Assembly (NCBI GenBank): GCA_958405195.1
Contig: CATYDM010000006.1
Coordinates: forward strand, 1 to 64,000
From: an uncultured Collinsella sp.
GTDB lineage: Bacteria > Actinomycetota > Coriobacteriia > Coriobacteriales > Coriobacteriaceae
Direction of reading: 5' to 3'
Length of the DNA stretch: 64,000 bases
Below are positions 25,518 to 32,717 of this stretch, piece after piece. Within the stretch, counting starts at the first letter, position 1, and the number at the start of each line of letters is the position of its first letter. A program made the translations under genes and the position numbers. The notes under the pieces were generated by a model. It was given only the letters and a program-made list of their open reading frames with translations, was not told where the DNA came from and did no database searches.

Positions 25518-27740
25518 CTACACGATTTGATTCACGTGCGTCTCGTCGTCGAACTTGGCGGCGCCAGGCTCAACGTCCTGGGGAGCGGCGGCGTCCACCA
25601 GAGCCTGCTTGAGCTCGGTGTACTGACGCTCGACCTCGCCCTCAGCCCAGACCTGGTCGGCAATGGCGTCGACCTGGCAGGCGGAGAACTTGTCCTCGGG
25701 CGTATGCGAGACCGGGTCGACCTTGTGCATGGTCAGCTCGTTGCACTTGCCGATCCACCACTGATAGGTCATATAGACCGTGCCCTTGTTGATACGATCG
25801 CTCACGTCGGCACGGCTGTATACCTGGCCGCGGCGGCTGTGAATCGAGACGATGTCGCCATTCTTGATGCCGCGCGCCTGGGCGTCCGCGGGATTCATGC
25901 GGACAAAGCCGGGCTCGTCGGCAAGCAGTGCCAGCGTCTTGCAGTTGCCGGTCATCGAGCGGCAGCTGTAGTGGCCGACCTCGCGGACGGTGCACAGGAT
26001 GAGCGGGTACTCATCGTCGGGAAGCTCGGAGGGCGCCTCCCAGTCGTGCGCCATCAGGTTGGCGCGGCCGTCCTTGGTGGTGAACTTGCCACCTGCGAAC
26101 ATGTCGGGCGTACCATGGTCGTTCACATCGGTGCTCTTGACCGGCCACTGGGCGTAACCGCCCTCGGGAGCCATCTTCTCGTAGGTCGCGCCCACAAAGT
26201 TGGGGCACAGGCTAATGCACTCGTTCCAGATCTGCTCGGTGTTGTCATAGTGCATGGGGTAGCCCATACGCGTGGACAGGTCCGCAAAGATCTCCCAGTC
26301 GTGACGGCACTCGCCCTTGGGCGGAACGGCCGCGTCAAAGTGCTGGAAGCTACGGTCGGATGCGGTAAAGACACCCTCGTGCTCGCCCCAAGAGGTGGCA
26401 GGCAGGATGACGTCGGCGAGCATGGTCGTCTGCGTCATAAAGATGTCCTGGCAAATGAACAGATCCAGCTCGGAGAGCGTCTTGCGCATTCCGGCCGAAT
26501 CGGGCTCGGTCTGCACCGGGTCCTCGCCGTAGTTGTAGAAGCAGTGCACCTTGCCCTCGTCGACCAGGTGGCCCAGGTCGGTGAGCTTGTAGCCCTCCTC
26601 GAGCGGGAGCTTTTCCTCGGGCACGCCCCAAGCCTTTGCAAACTTGGCGCGTACGGCGGGGTCGGTGACCTTTTGGTAGCCAGGGTACAGGTTGGGCAGC
26701 ATGCCCATATCGCAGGAGCCCTGGACGTTATTCTGGCCACGCACGGGCGCGAGGCCGGAATTGGGTTTGCCGATCTGGCCGGCAACGCAGGCGATGGAGG
26801 CGATGGTGTGCACCGTCTTCAAGTTCTGCTTCTGCTGGCACACGCCCATACCCCAGCCAATGATGGCAGAGGGCTTCGCCGTGGCGTACATCTCGGCAGC
26901 TTGGTGGATCAACGCGGGCTCGACACCCGTGATGTCCTGTACGGATTCGGGAGTGTAGTTCTTGATGGTCTCCCACCACTCGTCAAAGCCGTTCGTGTGC
27001 TCGGCGACGAATTCCTTGTCGTAGAGGCCATCGTTGACCAAGCAGTTGGCAAAGGCGTTGAGGAACGCGACGTTGCAACCGTTCTTGATCGGAAGGTAGA
27101 GATCGGCGATACGCGCGGTTTCGATATGGCGCGGGTCGGCGACGATGATCTTGCAACCCTTTTCTTTGGCTCGCACGATACGCCTTGCGACGATGGGGTG
27201 CGAATCGGCAGGGTTATAGCCGAAGAGGAAAATGCAGCCCGCATCCTCCATACCGGGGATGGAGCATGACATGCAACCTGAACCAACCGTGTCCATCAGA
27301 CCGAGGACAGTAGGGCCGTGTCAAGTACGGGCGCAGTTGTCTACGCTGTGGGTGCCGATGCACGCACGCGTAAACTTCTGCATGACGTAGTTCGCCTCAT
27401 TGCCGCCGCCTCGCGAAGAGCCGGTGGTCATGACAGCGTTAGGACCATATTCGTCAATTATGGCCTGCATCTTAGATGCGGTGAAATCCAGTGCCTCGTC
27501 CCAGCTTACGCGCTCAAGATCCGCGCCCTTGGTGCGGCGGATCATCGGGTGCAGTACGCGAGGAGTCAAGATCTTAGTGTCGTTGATGAAGTCATAGCCG
27601 CTCATGCCCTTAAGGCACAGCTCGCTCTGGTTGGTGATGCCGTTGAGCGGCTCGGTGCCCACGACCTGGCCGTTTTGGACCAGGAGGTTAAACTGGCAAC
27701 CGGCGCCGCAATACGGGCAGATCACTTTATGCTTCTCCAT
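25518..27740 (-). CDS. fdhF: Formate dehydrogenase H, selenocysteine-containing (UGA read through)
   Basis: The 740-residue product oxidises formate to CO2 at a molybdenum or tungsten bis-MGD centre. Codon 140 is an in-frame TGA (27323-27321) within NCART-U-HGPTVLG, exactly the position of Sec140 in E. coli FdhF. Reading continues in the same frame for 600 codons of FDH-H sequence (TTGSSRGGGNEANYV before, VADPRHIETARIADLYLPI after). A [4Fe-4S] motif CPYCGAGC is at the N-terminus. A SECIS-like hairpin follows the TGA. The ATG was placed at 27740 after GGAAGGAGGG. It must not be annotated as two genes split at the TGA. It is second in the hydrogenlyase operon, after a HydN-like ferredoxin. Confidence 0.96.
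27290..27309 (-). promoter_or_regulatory. bSECIS hairpin for the fdhF UGA codon
   Basis: In the mRNA, 11 bases after the UGA, TGTCC pairs with GGACA around a ten-base loop TCGGTCTGAT. The loop contains GGTCTG, the apical GGUCU-type element SelB recognises in E. coli fdhF, at the same distance from UGA (11 bases to the stem). The hairpin is inside the coding sequence. Confidence 0.85.
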
Positions 27741-27815
27741 GACACCCTCCTTCCTTTTTCTGCTACCGAATGCTCGGTACTTATTTGACAATCATTGGGC
27801 CTGTCGCCCCAACGC

Positions 27816-28334
27816 TTACGCCTCGTTTTCGATGGTGGCGCGGGCACGCTCGGCAGTCAGTTCTGCCAAACGTTCCTCGTCTACCAGGGTGAGGCCCTTG
27901 GTCGGGCACGCCTCGGCACACGCCGGACCGCCGGGACGGTCCACGCACAGGTCGCACTTGAGCACGAAGCTCTTGGTCTGCGAACCCACGCGAACGTCGC
28001 CCATCAATACGGGGACCTGCGTGGTCGCCACGCTCACGGCGCCAAAGGGGCATGCCATGACGCAGCTCTTGCAGCCGATGCAGTTGTCCTCGTTGACGCC
28101 GATGCGATGGTTCTTTGGATCAAAGAACAAGGCGCCCGTAGGACAGGCCTTCGCGCACGGGGCATCCTCGCAGTGATGGCAAGCCACCGGTGCGGAGATC
28201 TCGTACGTACGCGTCACGCGCAGGCGCGGCGCGGCGATGTTGCCGGGGATGTCGTGCGCCTCGATACACGCCGCCATGCAGGTTTGACACCCAATGCAGC
28301 GCGAAGAATCGGCTACGACTCGCTTATTACCCAT
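27816..28334 (-). CDS. HydN-like electron transfer protein, 4x[4Fe-4S]
   Basis: The 172-residue protein has CIGCQTCMAAC, CHHCEDAPCAKACP, CIGCKSCVMACP and CDLCVDRPGGPACAEACP, the four-cluster pattern of HydN/HycB. It starts MGNKRVVADSSRC after a GGAGGGAG site. As first gene of the hydrogenlyase operon, directly ahead of fdhF, it most likely carries electrons from formate dehydrogenase H. HyfA in the same operon is a paralogue. Whether the two act in series or as alternatives cannot be told from sequence. Confidence 0.9.
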   Translation of the reverse strand: MGNKRVVADSSRCIGCQTCMAACIEAHDIPGNIAAPRLRVTRTYEISAPVACHHCEDAPCAKACPTGALFFDPKNHRIGVNEDNCIGCKSCVMACPFGAVSVATTQVPVLMGDVRVGSQTKSFVLKCDLCVDRPGGPACAEACPTKGLTLVDEERLAELTAERARATIENEA

Positions 28335-28760
28335 GTTGTTCACTCCCTCCTGAATCCCTTGCCGGAGAGACCCTGTCGACATTGACCCAAGCCGCCCGTG
28401 GCCTGGCATCGACGAATCGAATGCATGCGGCGAAACATGCACTCGGTAGAGTTTCTCCAACGATATACAGGTTAAATATACGCAGTTGCAGGGGGCAAAC
28501 TTGAGCATAGGCCCTGCAATACGGGTGTATTGCAGGGGTTTTGGCAGGTTGGAATTATTCTCTAGAAGCTATAAAGGTGAGTGTATTACATGCGTACGCC
28601 TCAGAGATTTTTATGCGCTCTCATTTTGGATGTACTACGCTTGTATTCGTGTTTATGGTTATCAACTTGAGTGAAATAAAGTAATCGTTATAAGATTCTC
28701 AAGTATCGGCACATGCCGCATTTGACCGACTATATTGCACGCTCATTAAGGGGGCCAGTG
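28335..28760. other. Gene-free divergent promoter region
   Basis: This 426-base interval separates the minus-strand hydrogenlyase operon from the plus-strand toxin-antitoxin pair. It is AT-richer than its surroundings. It holds three TTGCAGGG-type elements at 28486-28537 (two forming a perfect palindrome) and an AATTATTCTCT string at 28553-28563 also found in the modA promoter region. A 25-codon ORF at about 28590 has no well-placed ribosome binding site and was not called. Confidence 0.7.
28486..28537. promoter_or_regulatory. Candidate operator: three TTGCAGGG elements, two in an 11-bp palindrome
   Basis: TTGCAGGG occurs at 28486-28493, its reverse complement at 28512-28519, and again at 28530-28537. 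The last two are part of a perfect inverted repeat CCCTGCAATAC/GTATTGCAGGG (28512-28522, 28527-28537) with a 4-base spacer. It lies upstream of the first hydrogenlyase gene. It could be a protein-binding site or an RNA hairpin; on the plus strand it is followed by GTTTTGG, so a weak terminator is the alternative. Confidence 0.45.
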
Positions 28761-29084
28761 ATGTCATCGACTCAAAAAAGAGCCATCCTGCAGGTGCGCA
28801 TTCGCGAGGAAGACAAGCAGCATGCCGAGCATCTCTACGATGCCATGGGCACATCGCTCGCCGAGGCTGTCCGCTTATTTGTCGCGCAAAGCATTTTGAT
28901 GCGCAAGCTCCCCTTTCAGCCGGTCGCCGTGCGCTCAAAGGACGGCACCGCCGCCTATGGATCGCTCAAAGCATATGGTGACCCCAATCGCCGCGCCGAG
29001 GAGCGCAATGCCTGGATTGAATACCTAGCCACAGAAAGTGATGAGTCGGTTTTGGGTCCCGAGGAAGTAGATATCCATGAGTAG
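28761..29084 (+). CDS. RelB/DinJ-family antitoxin
   Basis: The 107-residue protein has the ribbon-helix-helix start KRAILQVRIREEDKQHAEHLYDAMGTSLAEAVRLFVAQS, characteristic of RelB/DinJ antitoxins, and an acidic, probably flexible C-terminus. It would bind the toxin and repress its own promoter as a dimer. ATG at 28761 follows AAGGGGG; an earlier in-frame ATG lacks such a site. Its end overlaps the downstream PIN-domain gene by 8 bases. RelB/DinJ antitoxins usually pair with RelE/YafQ-fold toxins, so the PIN partner is unusual. Confidence 0.82.
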   Translation: MSSTQKRAILQVRIREEDKQHAEHLYDAMGTSLAEAVRLFVAQSILMRKLPFQPVAVRSKDGTAAYGSLKAYGDPNRRAEERNAWIEYLATESDESVLGPEEVDIHE

Positions 29085-29532
29085 CACCATCATCGACGAG
29101 ACCGTCATCCTGCGCTACCTGCTTAACGACGACGAGGTCCTGTCACCGCGCGCCGCCAAGGTCATCGCCACGCGCACCGCTCGCGTCTACCCCGAGATCA
29201 TCACACGCCTCGTGGTCACGCTGCGCGACGTCTATAAGGTTCCCCGCGTTGAGATTGCTACGGCCATGAGAAGGCTGCTCGATGACGTCATGGTCGACGA
29301 GCCCACCGTTGTCGCCCTTGCCGTCAAACTCTTTGGCAAGACCCATATGGACTTTACCGACTGCCTCCTCGCAGCCCGAACCGCCATCTACAACGATGAT
29401 GTCGTGAGCTTTGGCAAGCCCATCATCCAAGGCATGATCGATTACCGCCGCAAGCGCCAAACCGCTGCCGACGCCCGCAACCGCAGCACCGACTCCACCA
29501 TCGACAAACTCCGCCACCGCCCCCGCAGCTAA
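29077..29532 (+). CDS. PIN-domain protein, putative toxin
   Basis: The 151-residue protein opens with IIDETVILRYLLNDDE, the first PIN acidic motif, and contains MDFTDCLLAART with the second and third acidic residues, then a DDVVSFGK strand. PIN toxins such as VapC are Mg-dependent RNases that cut tRNA or rRNA. The start codon lies within the antitoxin gene (8-base overlap), the usual toxin-antitoxin arrangement. The C-terminal 25 residues are basic and low-complexity. Activity and target are unknown. Confidence 0.75.
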   Translation: MSSTIIDETVILRYLLNDDEVLSPRAAKVIATRTARVYPEIITRLVVTLRDVYKVPRVEIATAMRRLLDDVMVDEPTVVALAVKLFGKTHMDFTDCLLAARTAIYNDDVVSFGKPIIQGMIDYRRKRQTAADARNRSTDSTIDKLRHRPRS

Positions 29533-29545
29533 CCCCATCCCCACC

Positions 29546-29616
29546 TAAGTTGCGGTGAAATACGGACTGTTTCATGCCTTTAAAGGCCTCAACAGTCCGT
29601 ATTTCACCGCAACTTA
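29546..29616. repeat. Intergenic palindromic repeat, copy C (26-bp perfect inverted repeat)
   Basis: The arms at 29546-29571 and 29591-29616 are exact reverse complements, containing AGTTGCGGTGAAATACGGAC. The 19-base loop itself contains GCCTTTAAAGGC, a smaller palindrome. It lies between two convergent genes, the PIN toxin and the AbiEi-like protein, where it could act as a two-way transcription barrier. Confidence 0.88.
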
Positions 29617-29642
29617 TTGAAGGTTGACTGCGAACGATTTCG

Positions 29643-30665
29643 CTATCGGGGGCCGGCGTAGGGTTTTGTTGTCGGAATACCGTAACCGCGCATCATGGCG
29701 CCGAACGATTCTACGTCGTAGGTGTCCGAGAGTTTGAAATGAATGACATTGTGGCCCATGGCGCGAAGGTTCGCGTCGCGCATGAGGGCCGCTCGATAGG
29801 TTTTTGCCGCCGCTTGCTCTGGATCATTTTGAGCTTCGTCTTCAAACTTACCCAGCCCATGCAGCTCTGCCAGCGTCCATAAGCCGTCTGGCAACTGCCA
29901 GCCATAATCTGCTAGATAATAGCCAGCGTTTCCCGGTCGCGGTATCTCAACTTGAAGCTCAGGCGCGGCAACCCCAGCGAGAATCATCGCTGCTCTCGCC
30001 TCGGACTCGCCGCCATTGTCTGACCTGCCGTCCATATGCTCAAAAACGTCAAAAGCACGCGCGATGCCATGCAACCCTCGGCAATTTGCCTGCGCATATG
30101 CTCGCAGCTCTTCGAGTTCGACATCGTACTCACGGGCCAAGCCATCAACATAGCCCAGCGCATAGCGAAAGGCGCTCGTTCGCGCGATATCAACAACCGT
30201 TCGATACGGATCCGTCAGCGTGAACATACCGAGCCGCCACACCTCGCCCGCCCGCCAGCGCTTGTATTCAACGAACTCATACGTATCACGCCTTGTAGAC
30301 CGTGGCAGCAGCACTTGCACTTTATCCAGAAGCGTATACGCCGAGCCGATGCCGTAGAGCAGCGCCGCCGTCGATCCACAAAACACAGCATCCGGTTCAA
30401 CGACCGCAATAGCGGATGCCAGCTGAAAGATGCGATCTTCAACCCCAAGATTGTTCCAATAGACCGGATCCGCATAAACATGGTTGTAAAGACGAAGCAT
30501 GAGCTCTTCCTGCATAAGCTCGCGCGCACGGCGTTCATCCCAAGGATCAATTGTTATAAGCAGCTGTCCATCTTGATGAATTCCAAGGGCCGAGAATAGC
30601 ATCCTTGCATATGACTGCGGAAAATGTTTGCCTTTATCGAGCATGGCCAACCCCATAACCATCAC
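29643..30665 (-). CDS. Hypothetical protein, AbiEi-like domain with degenerate endonuclease-like C-terminus
   Basis: The product is 340 residues. Residues about 75-200 (AVVEPDAVFCGSTAALLYGIG, LTDPYRTVVDIARTSAFRYAL) resemble the AbiEi-type antitoxin/transcriptional regulator fold found in many actinobacterial proteins. Residues about 215-330 (SEARAAMILAGVAAPELQVEI, YYLADYGWQLPDGLWTLAELHG, NLRAMGHNVIHFKL) have the outline of the Vsr/DUF559-like nuclease domain that often follows it, but the usual D...ExDG active-site pattern is not clear. No toxin gene is adjacent on this strand. Starts at Met4 or Met8 are also possible. The call is by fold resemblance only. Confidence 0.6.
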   Translation of the reverse strand: MMVMGLAMLDKGKHFPQSYARMLFSALGIHQDGQLLITIDPWDERRARELMQEELMLRLYNHVYADPVYWNNLGVEDRIFQLASAIAVVEPDAVFCGSTAALLYGIGSAYTLLDKVQVLLPRSTRRDTYEFVEYKRWRAGEVWRLGMFTLTDPYRTVVDIARTSAFRYALGYVDGLAREYDVELEELRAYAQANCRGLHGIARAFDVFEHMDGRSDNGGESEARAAMILAGVAAPELQVEIPRPGNAGYYLADYGWQLPDGLWTLAELHGLGKFEDEAQNDPEQAAAKTYRAALMRDANLRAMGHNVIHFKLSDTYDVESFGAMMRGYGIPTTKPYAGPR

Positions 30666-30829
30666 GGCGGAGAGAATACCATTACGCTATCGCATGCTTC
30701 CGTCCGCAGGCCTTGCCAAAAGCTGACCAAAAGCTTGACGTCCCAGGTCAAGGCTTCAAAAAAAACTTCCACTCTCGGTAGACGGTCGCTACGACACTCC
30801 CAACGGCATCAAAATACAACCTTACAAAT

Positions 30830-30896
30830 AGTTGCGGTGAAATACGGACTACATGGGCCATAAAAACCGAAAAACAGTCCGTATTTCACCGCAACT
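30830..30896. repeat. Intergenic palindromic repeat, copy D (21-bp perfect inverted repeat)
   Basis: The arms at 30830-30850 and 30876-30896 are exact reverse complements: AGTTGCGGTGAAATACGGAC plus T. The 25-base loop differs from those of the other copies. Its arms are identical to the corresponding 21 bases of copy C, about 1.3 kb away. Confidence 0.88.
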
Positions 30897-30943
30897 TAGG
30901 AGGGGCGTGAGGCGGCATCGACTCCCGTCACCCCGTACATCTA

Positions 30944-30981
30944 CGAAAATGGCTCTGGTCCCAAAAGGAATCAGAGCCATT
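30944..30981 (-). terminator. Terminator of the tRNA-Pro/tRNA-Gly transcript
   Basis: On the minus strand AATGGCTCTG and CAGAGCCATT form a perfect 10-bp stem followed by TTCG, about 12 bases after the CCA end of tRNA-Gly. The U-run is short, but position and stem are convincing. Confidence 0.7.
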
Positions 30982-30992
30982 CATCTATCTTA

Positions 30993-31066
30993 TGGAGCGG
31001 GCGACGGGAATCGAACCCGCGTCATCAGCTTGGAAGGCTGGGGTTCTACCATTGAACTACGCCCGC
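30993..31066 (-). tRNA. tRNA-Gly(UCC)
   Basis: The 74-base reverse complement has acceptor pairing GCGGGCG/CGCCCGC, a D-arm with TTCAATGGTAGAA, anticodon loop CTTCCAA (UCC at 31034-31032), T-loop GTTCGATTC, and an encoded CCA. It lies 6 bases after tRNA-Pro and shares its promoter. Confidence 0.96.
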
Positions 31067-31072
31067 AAGATA

Positions 31073-31149
31073 TGGTCGGGACGACAGGATTTGAACCTGC
31101 GACATCCTGCTCCCAAAGCAGGCGCGCTACCAAACTGCGCCACGTCCCG
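31073..31149 (-). tRNA. tRNA-Pro(UGG)
   Basis: The 77-base reverse complement has acceptor pairing CGGGACG/CGTCCCG, D-loop AGTTTGGTAGCGC, anticodon loop TTTGGGA (UGG at 31115-31113), T-loop GGTTCAAATCC and an encoded CCA. It is the first of two tRNAs in one transcript. Confidence 0.96.
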
Positions 31150-31200
31150 AAGGTGTTGAGCAGCTAAGGTCTAAACCTTGCGTGTCCCAAAGCGAAGGAA

Positions 31201-31229
31201 ATTATAGGGGAGACTCCCCGCCTGTGCAA
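31201..31229 (-). promoter_or_regulatory. Promoter of the tRNA-Pro/tRNA-Gly operon
   Basis: On the minus strand TTGCAC and TATAAT are separated by exactly 17 bases (AGGCGGGGAGTCTCCCC). The boxes are nearly consensus for the housekeeping sigma factor, about 50 bases ahead of tRNA-Pro. Confidence 0.85.
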
Positions 31230-31240
31230 GCGCAGAAACC

Positions 31241-32599
31241 CTAGCTCCTCGAATGTGCGACAAACTGGCTATGAACCAGACCAATCACTAACGCGACCAC
31301 AGCAACCGGCGCCCACGCAGCGCCGATATCTGCCAGCGGCAACGCATCGAACGGCAGCCACGCGCCAGCAAAGAACGCATCGCGGACCGAAGTGATTACG
31401 CTCTGTACCGCGACAACGCCGCCGACCCAGACCCACACCTGCGGATGCGCGTCGCAAAAGCCGTGCACCAGGCCCATAAGTACCAGCACAATGGCAACGG
31501 GATACAGGGCATTGAGCATAGGCACCGAGAACATAAGGATCACGTCGAGACCAACGTTGGAGAGCACGCACGAAAACGCCGCGAACACAAAGGCGAACAT
31601 CGCAAAGGGACGGCGCATGGCCTCCTCGGAAGCCTCCGCTCCCCCTTCGACCACATACGTCTCGCAGAAGTAACGCGAGCAGCAGCTGATAAGGCCAATA
31701 CACACGTTCATGCAGGCGAGGAAAAAGATCGCAAAGACCACGACCGTGCCGACAAGGCCAAAGTGCAAAGACGCCGAACGCGCAAGGATCGCGGCGCCGT
31801 TGGTGGCGTCGGGCATAACCGTGCCGAGCTGCATACCAGCAAGCGCTAGGCCGCAGTAGATGATGGCTATGAGCACGCCGGCGATCACACCCGAACGCGA
31901 AATCTCGAAGGCCACGCGCTTATCGTCGGTAACGCCGAGCTCATGGATGGTCTCGGCAATGATGATGCCAAAGGCGAGCGACGCAAGCAGGTCCATGGTC
32001 TGGTAGCCGGTCAAAAAGCCCTGCACGGCAGCACCGGCATTGTAGGGAGCCTGCGGCGCGGCAGCGGGACCCAACGGCGAGACCACGGCGGCACCCACAA
32101 CCAGCACGATGAGCGCAATGAGCGCGGGGCCCGTAATGCGGCCGAGCACGCGCGTGATGACGCCAGGGCGCAGCGTGAGCGCAAACGCGACGACAAAGAA
32201 GCCAACGGCAAACACCAGGCGAGCCGTGCCAAGCGAGACGCCCTCGGGCAGCAGCGGCACCAGCATCTCGAAGGCCGTGGAGCTCGTACGCGGAATGGCC
32301 AGGCACGGGCCGATCGCTAAATAGACCGCCGCGACAAAGAACTCACCGAACTTGGGGTGCACGCGGCCGGCAAGCTCGCGCGCCGTTCCGGCAAGCGCCA
32401 CGGCGATAAAGCCCATGACGGGCAGGCCGATGGCGGCGATGAGAAAGCCGAGCATGGCGACCGGCGTGGCAGAACCTGCCTGCAGCGCCAGCAGTGGCGG
32501 AATAATGAGGTTGCCGGCGCCAAAGAGCATCGAGAATAGGGCGATGCCGACGGTGACGACATGGTCGGAGCGCAGACCGCGCGGCGTGGATGAGGCCAT
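31241..32599 (-). CDS. brnQ: Branched-chain amino acid transport system II carrier protein
   Basis: The 452-residue protein has about 12 hydrophobic segments and opens with TVGIALFSMLFGAGNLIIPP, the characteristic LIVCS-family motif containing the first sodium-binding helix. LAIPRTSSTAFEM and DLLASLAFGIIIAETI are further conserved parts. It imports leucine, isoleucine or valine with Na+ or H+. The ATG giving MASSTPRGL was chosen after AAAGG; a GTG two codons earlier is possible. A terminator-like hairpin ends about 20 bases upstream of the start. Confidence 0.92.
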   Translation of the reverse strand: MASSTPRGLRSDHVVTVGIALFSMLFGAGNLIIPPLLALQAGSATPVAMLGFLIAAIGLPVMGFIAVALAGTARELAGRVHPKFGEFFVAAVYLAIGPCLAIPRTSSTAFEMLVPLLPEGVSLGTARLVFAVGFFVVAFALTLRPGVITRVLGRITGPALIALIVLVVGAAVVSPLGPAAAPQAPYNAGAAVQGFLTGYQTMDLLASLAFGIIIAETIHELGVTDDKRVAFEISRSGVIAGVLIAIIYCGLALAGMQLGTVMPDATNGAAILARSASLHFGLVGTVVVFAIFFLACMNVCIGLISCCSRYFCETYVVEGGAEASEEAMRRPFAMFAFVFAAFSCVLSNVGLDVILMFSVPMLNALYPVAIVLVLMGLVHGFCDAHPQVWVWVGGVVAVQSVITSVRDAFFAGAWLPFDALPLADIGAAWAPVAVVALVIGLVHSQFVAHSRS

Positions 32600-32620
32600 A
32601 GACACACCTTTCGGGTCGAA

Positions 32621-32652
32621 ACAAAAACGGGACGGGCAAAAGGCCCGTCCCG
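32621..32652 (-). terminator. Strong hairpin terminator between the surface-protein gene and brnQ
   Basis: On the minus strand CGGGACGGGC and GCCCGTCCCG form a perfect 10-bp stem with a CTTTT loop, followed by TTTTTGTTT. It is 65 bases past the end of the surface-protein frame. It is also only about 20 bases ahead of brnQ, so it may double as an attenuator in the brnQ leader. Confidence 0.88.
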
Positions 32653-32717
32653 CAAGTATAAACGTTTGAACAGGTCAGATTGTGCAAAGCATCAATCTGG
32701 CTGCCCCTTTAGAGCCA

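Larger units (their letters stand above)
30666..30992. other. Gene-free interval with palindrome copy D and a tRNA terminator
   Basis: No coding region is supported between the AbiEi-like gene and tRNA-Gly. The interval holds palindromic repeat copy D (30830-30896) and a terminator hairpin (30944-30981). The 160 bases nearest the AbiEi-like gene should include its promoter, but no convincing boxes were seen. Confidence 0.6.

Noticed and set aside
25518..27740. Two separate formate dehydrogenase genes, split at 27321-27323
   Set aside because: Both halves are in the same frame, the break is a TGA at the known Sec140 position, a SECIS hairpin follows, and selA, selB and selC are present.
28590..28667. 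A 25-codon plus-strand ORF in the hydrogenlyase upstream region
   Set aside because: AAAGGTGAG lies too far from the ATG, and nothing else supports it.
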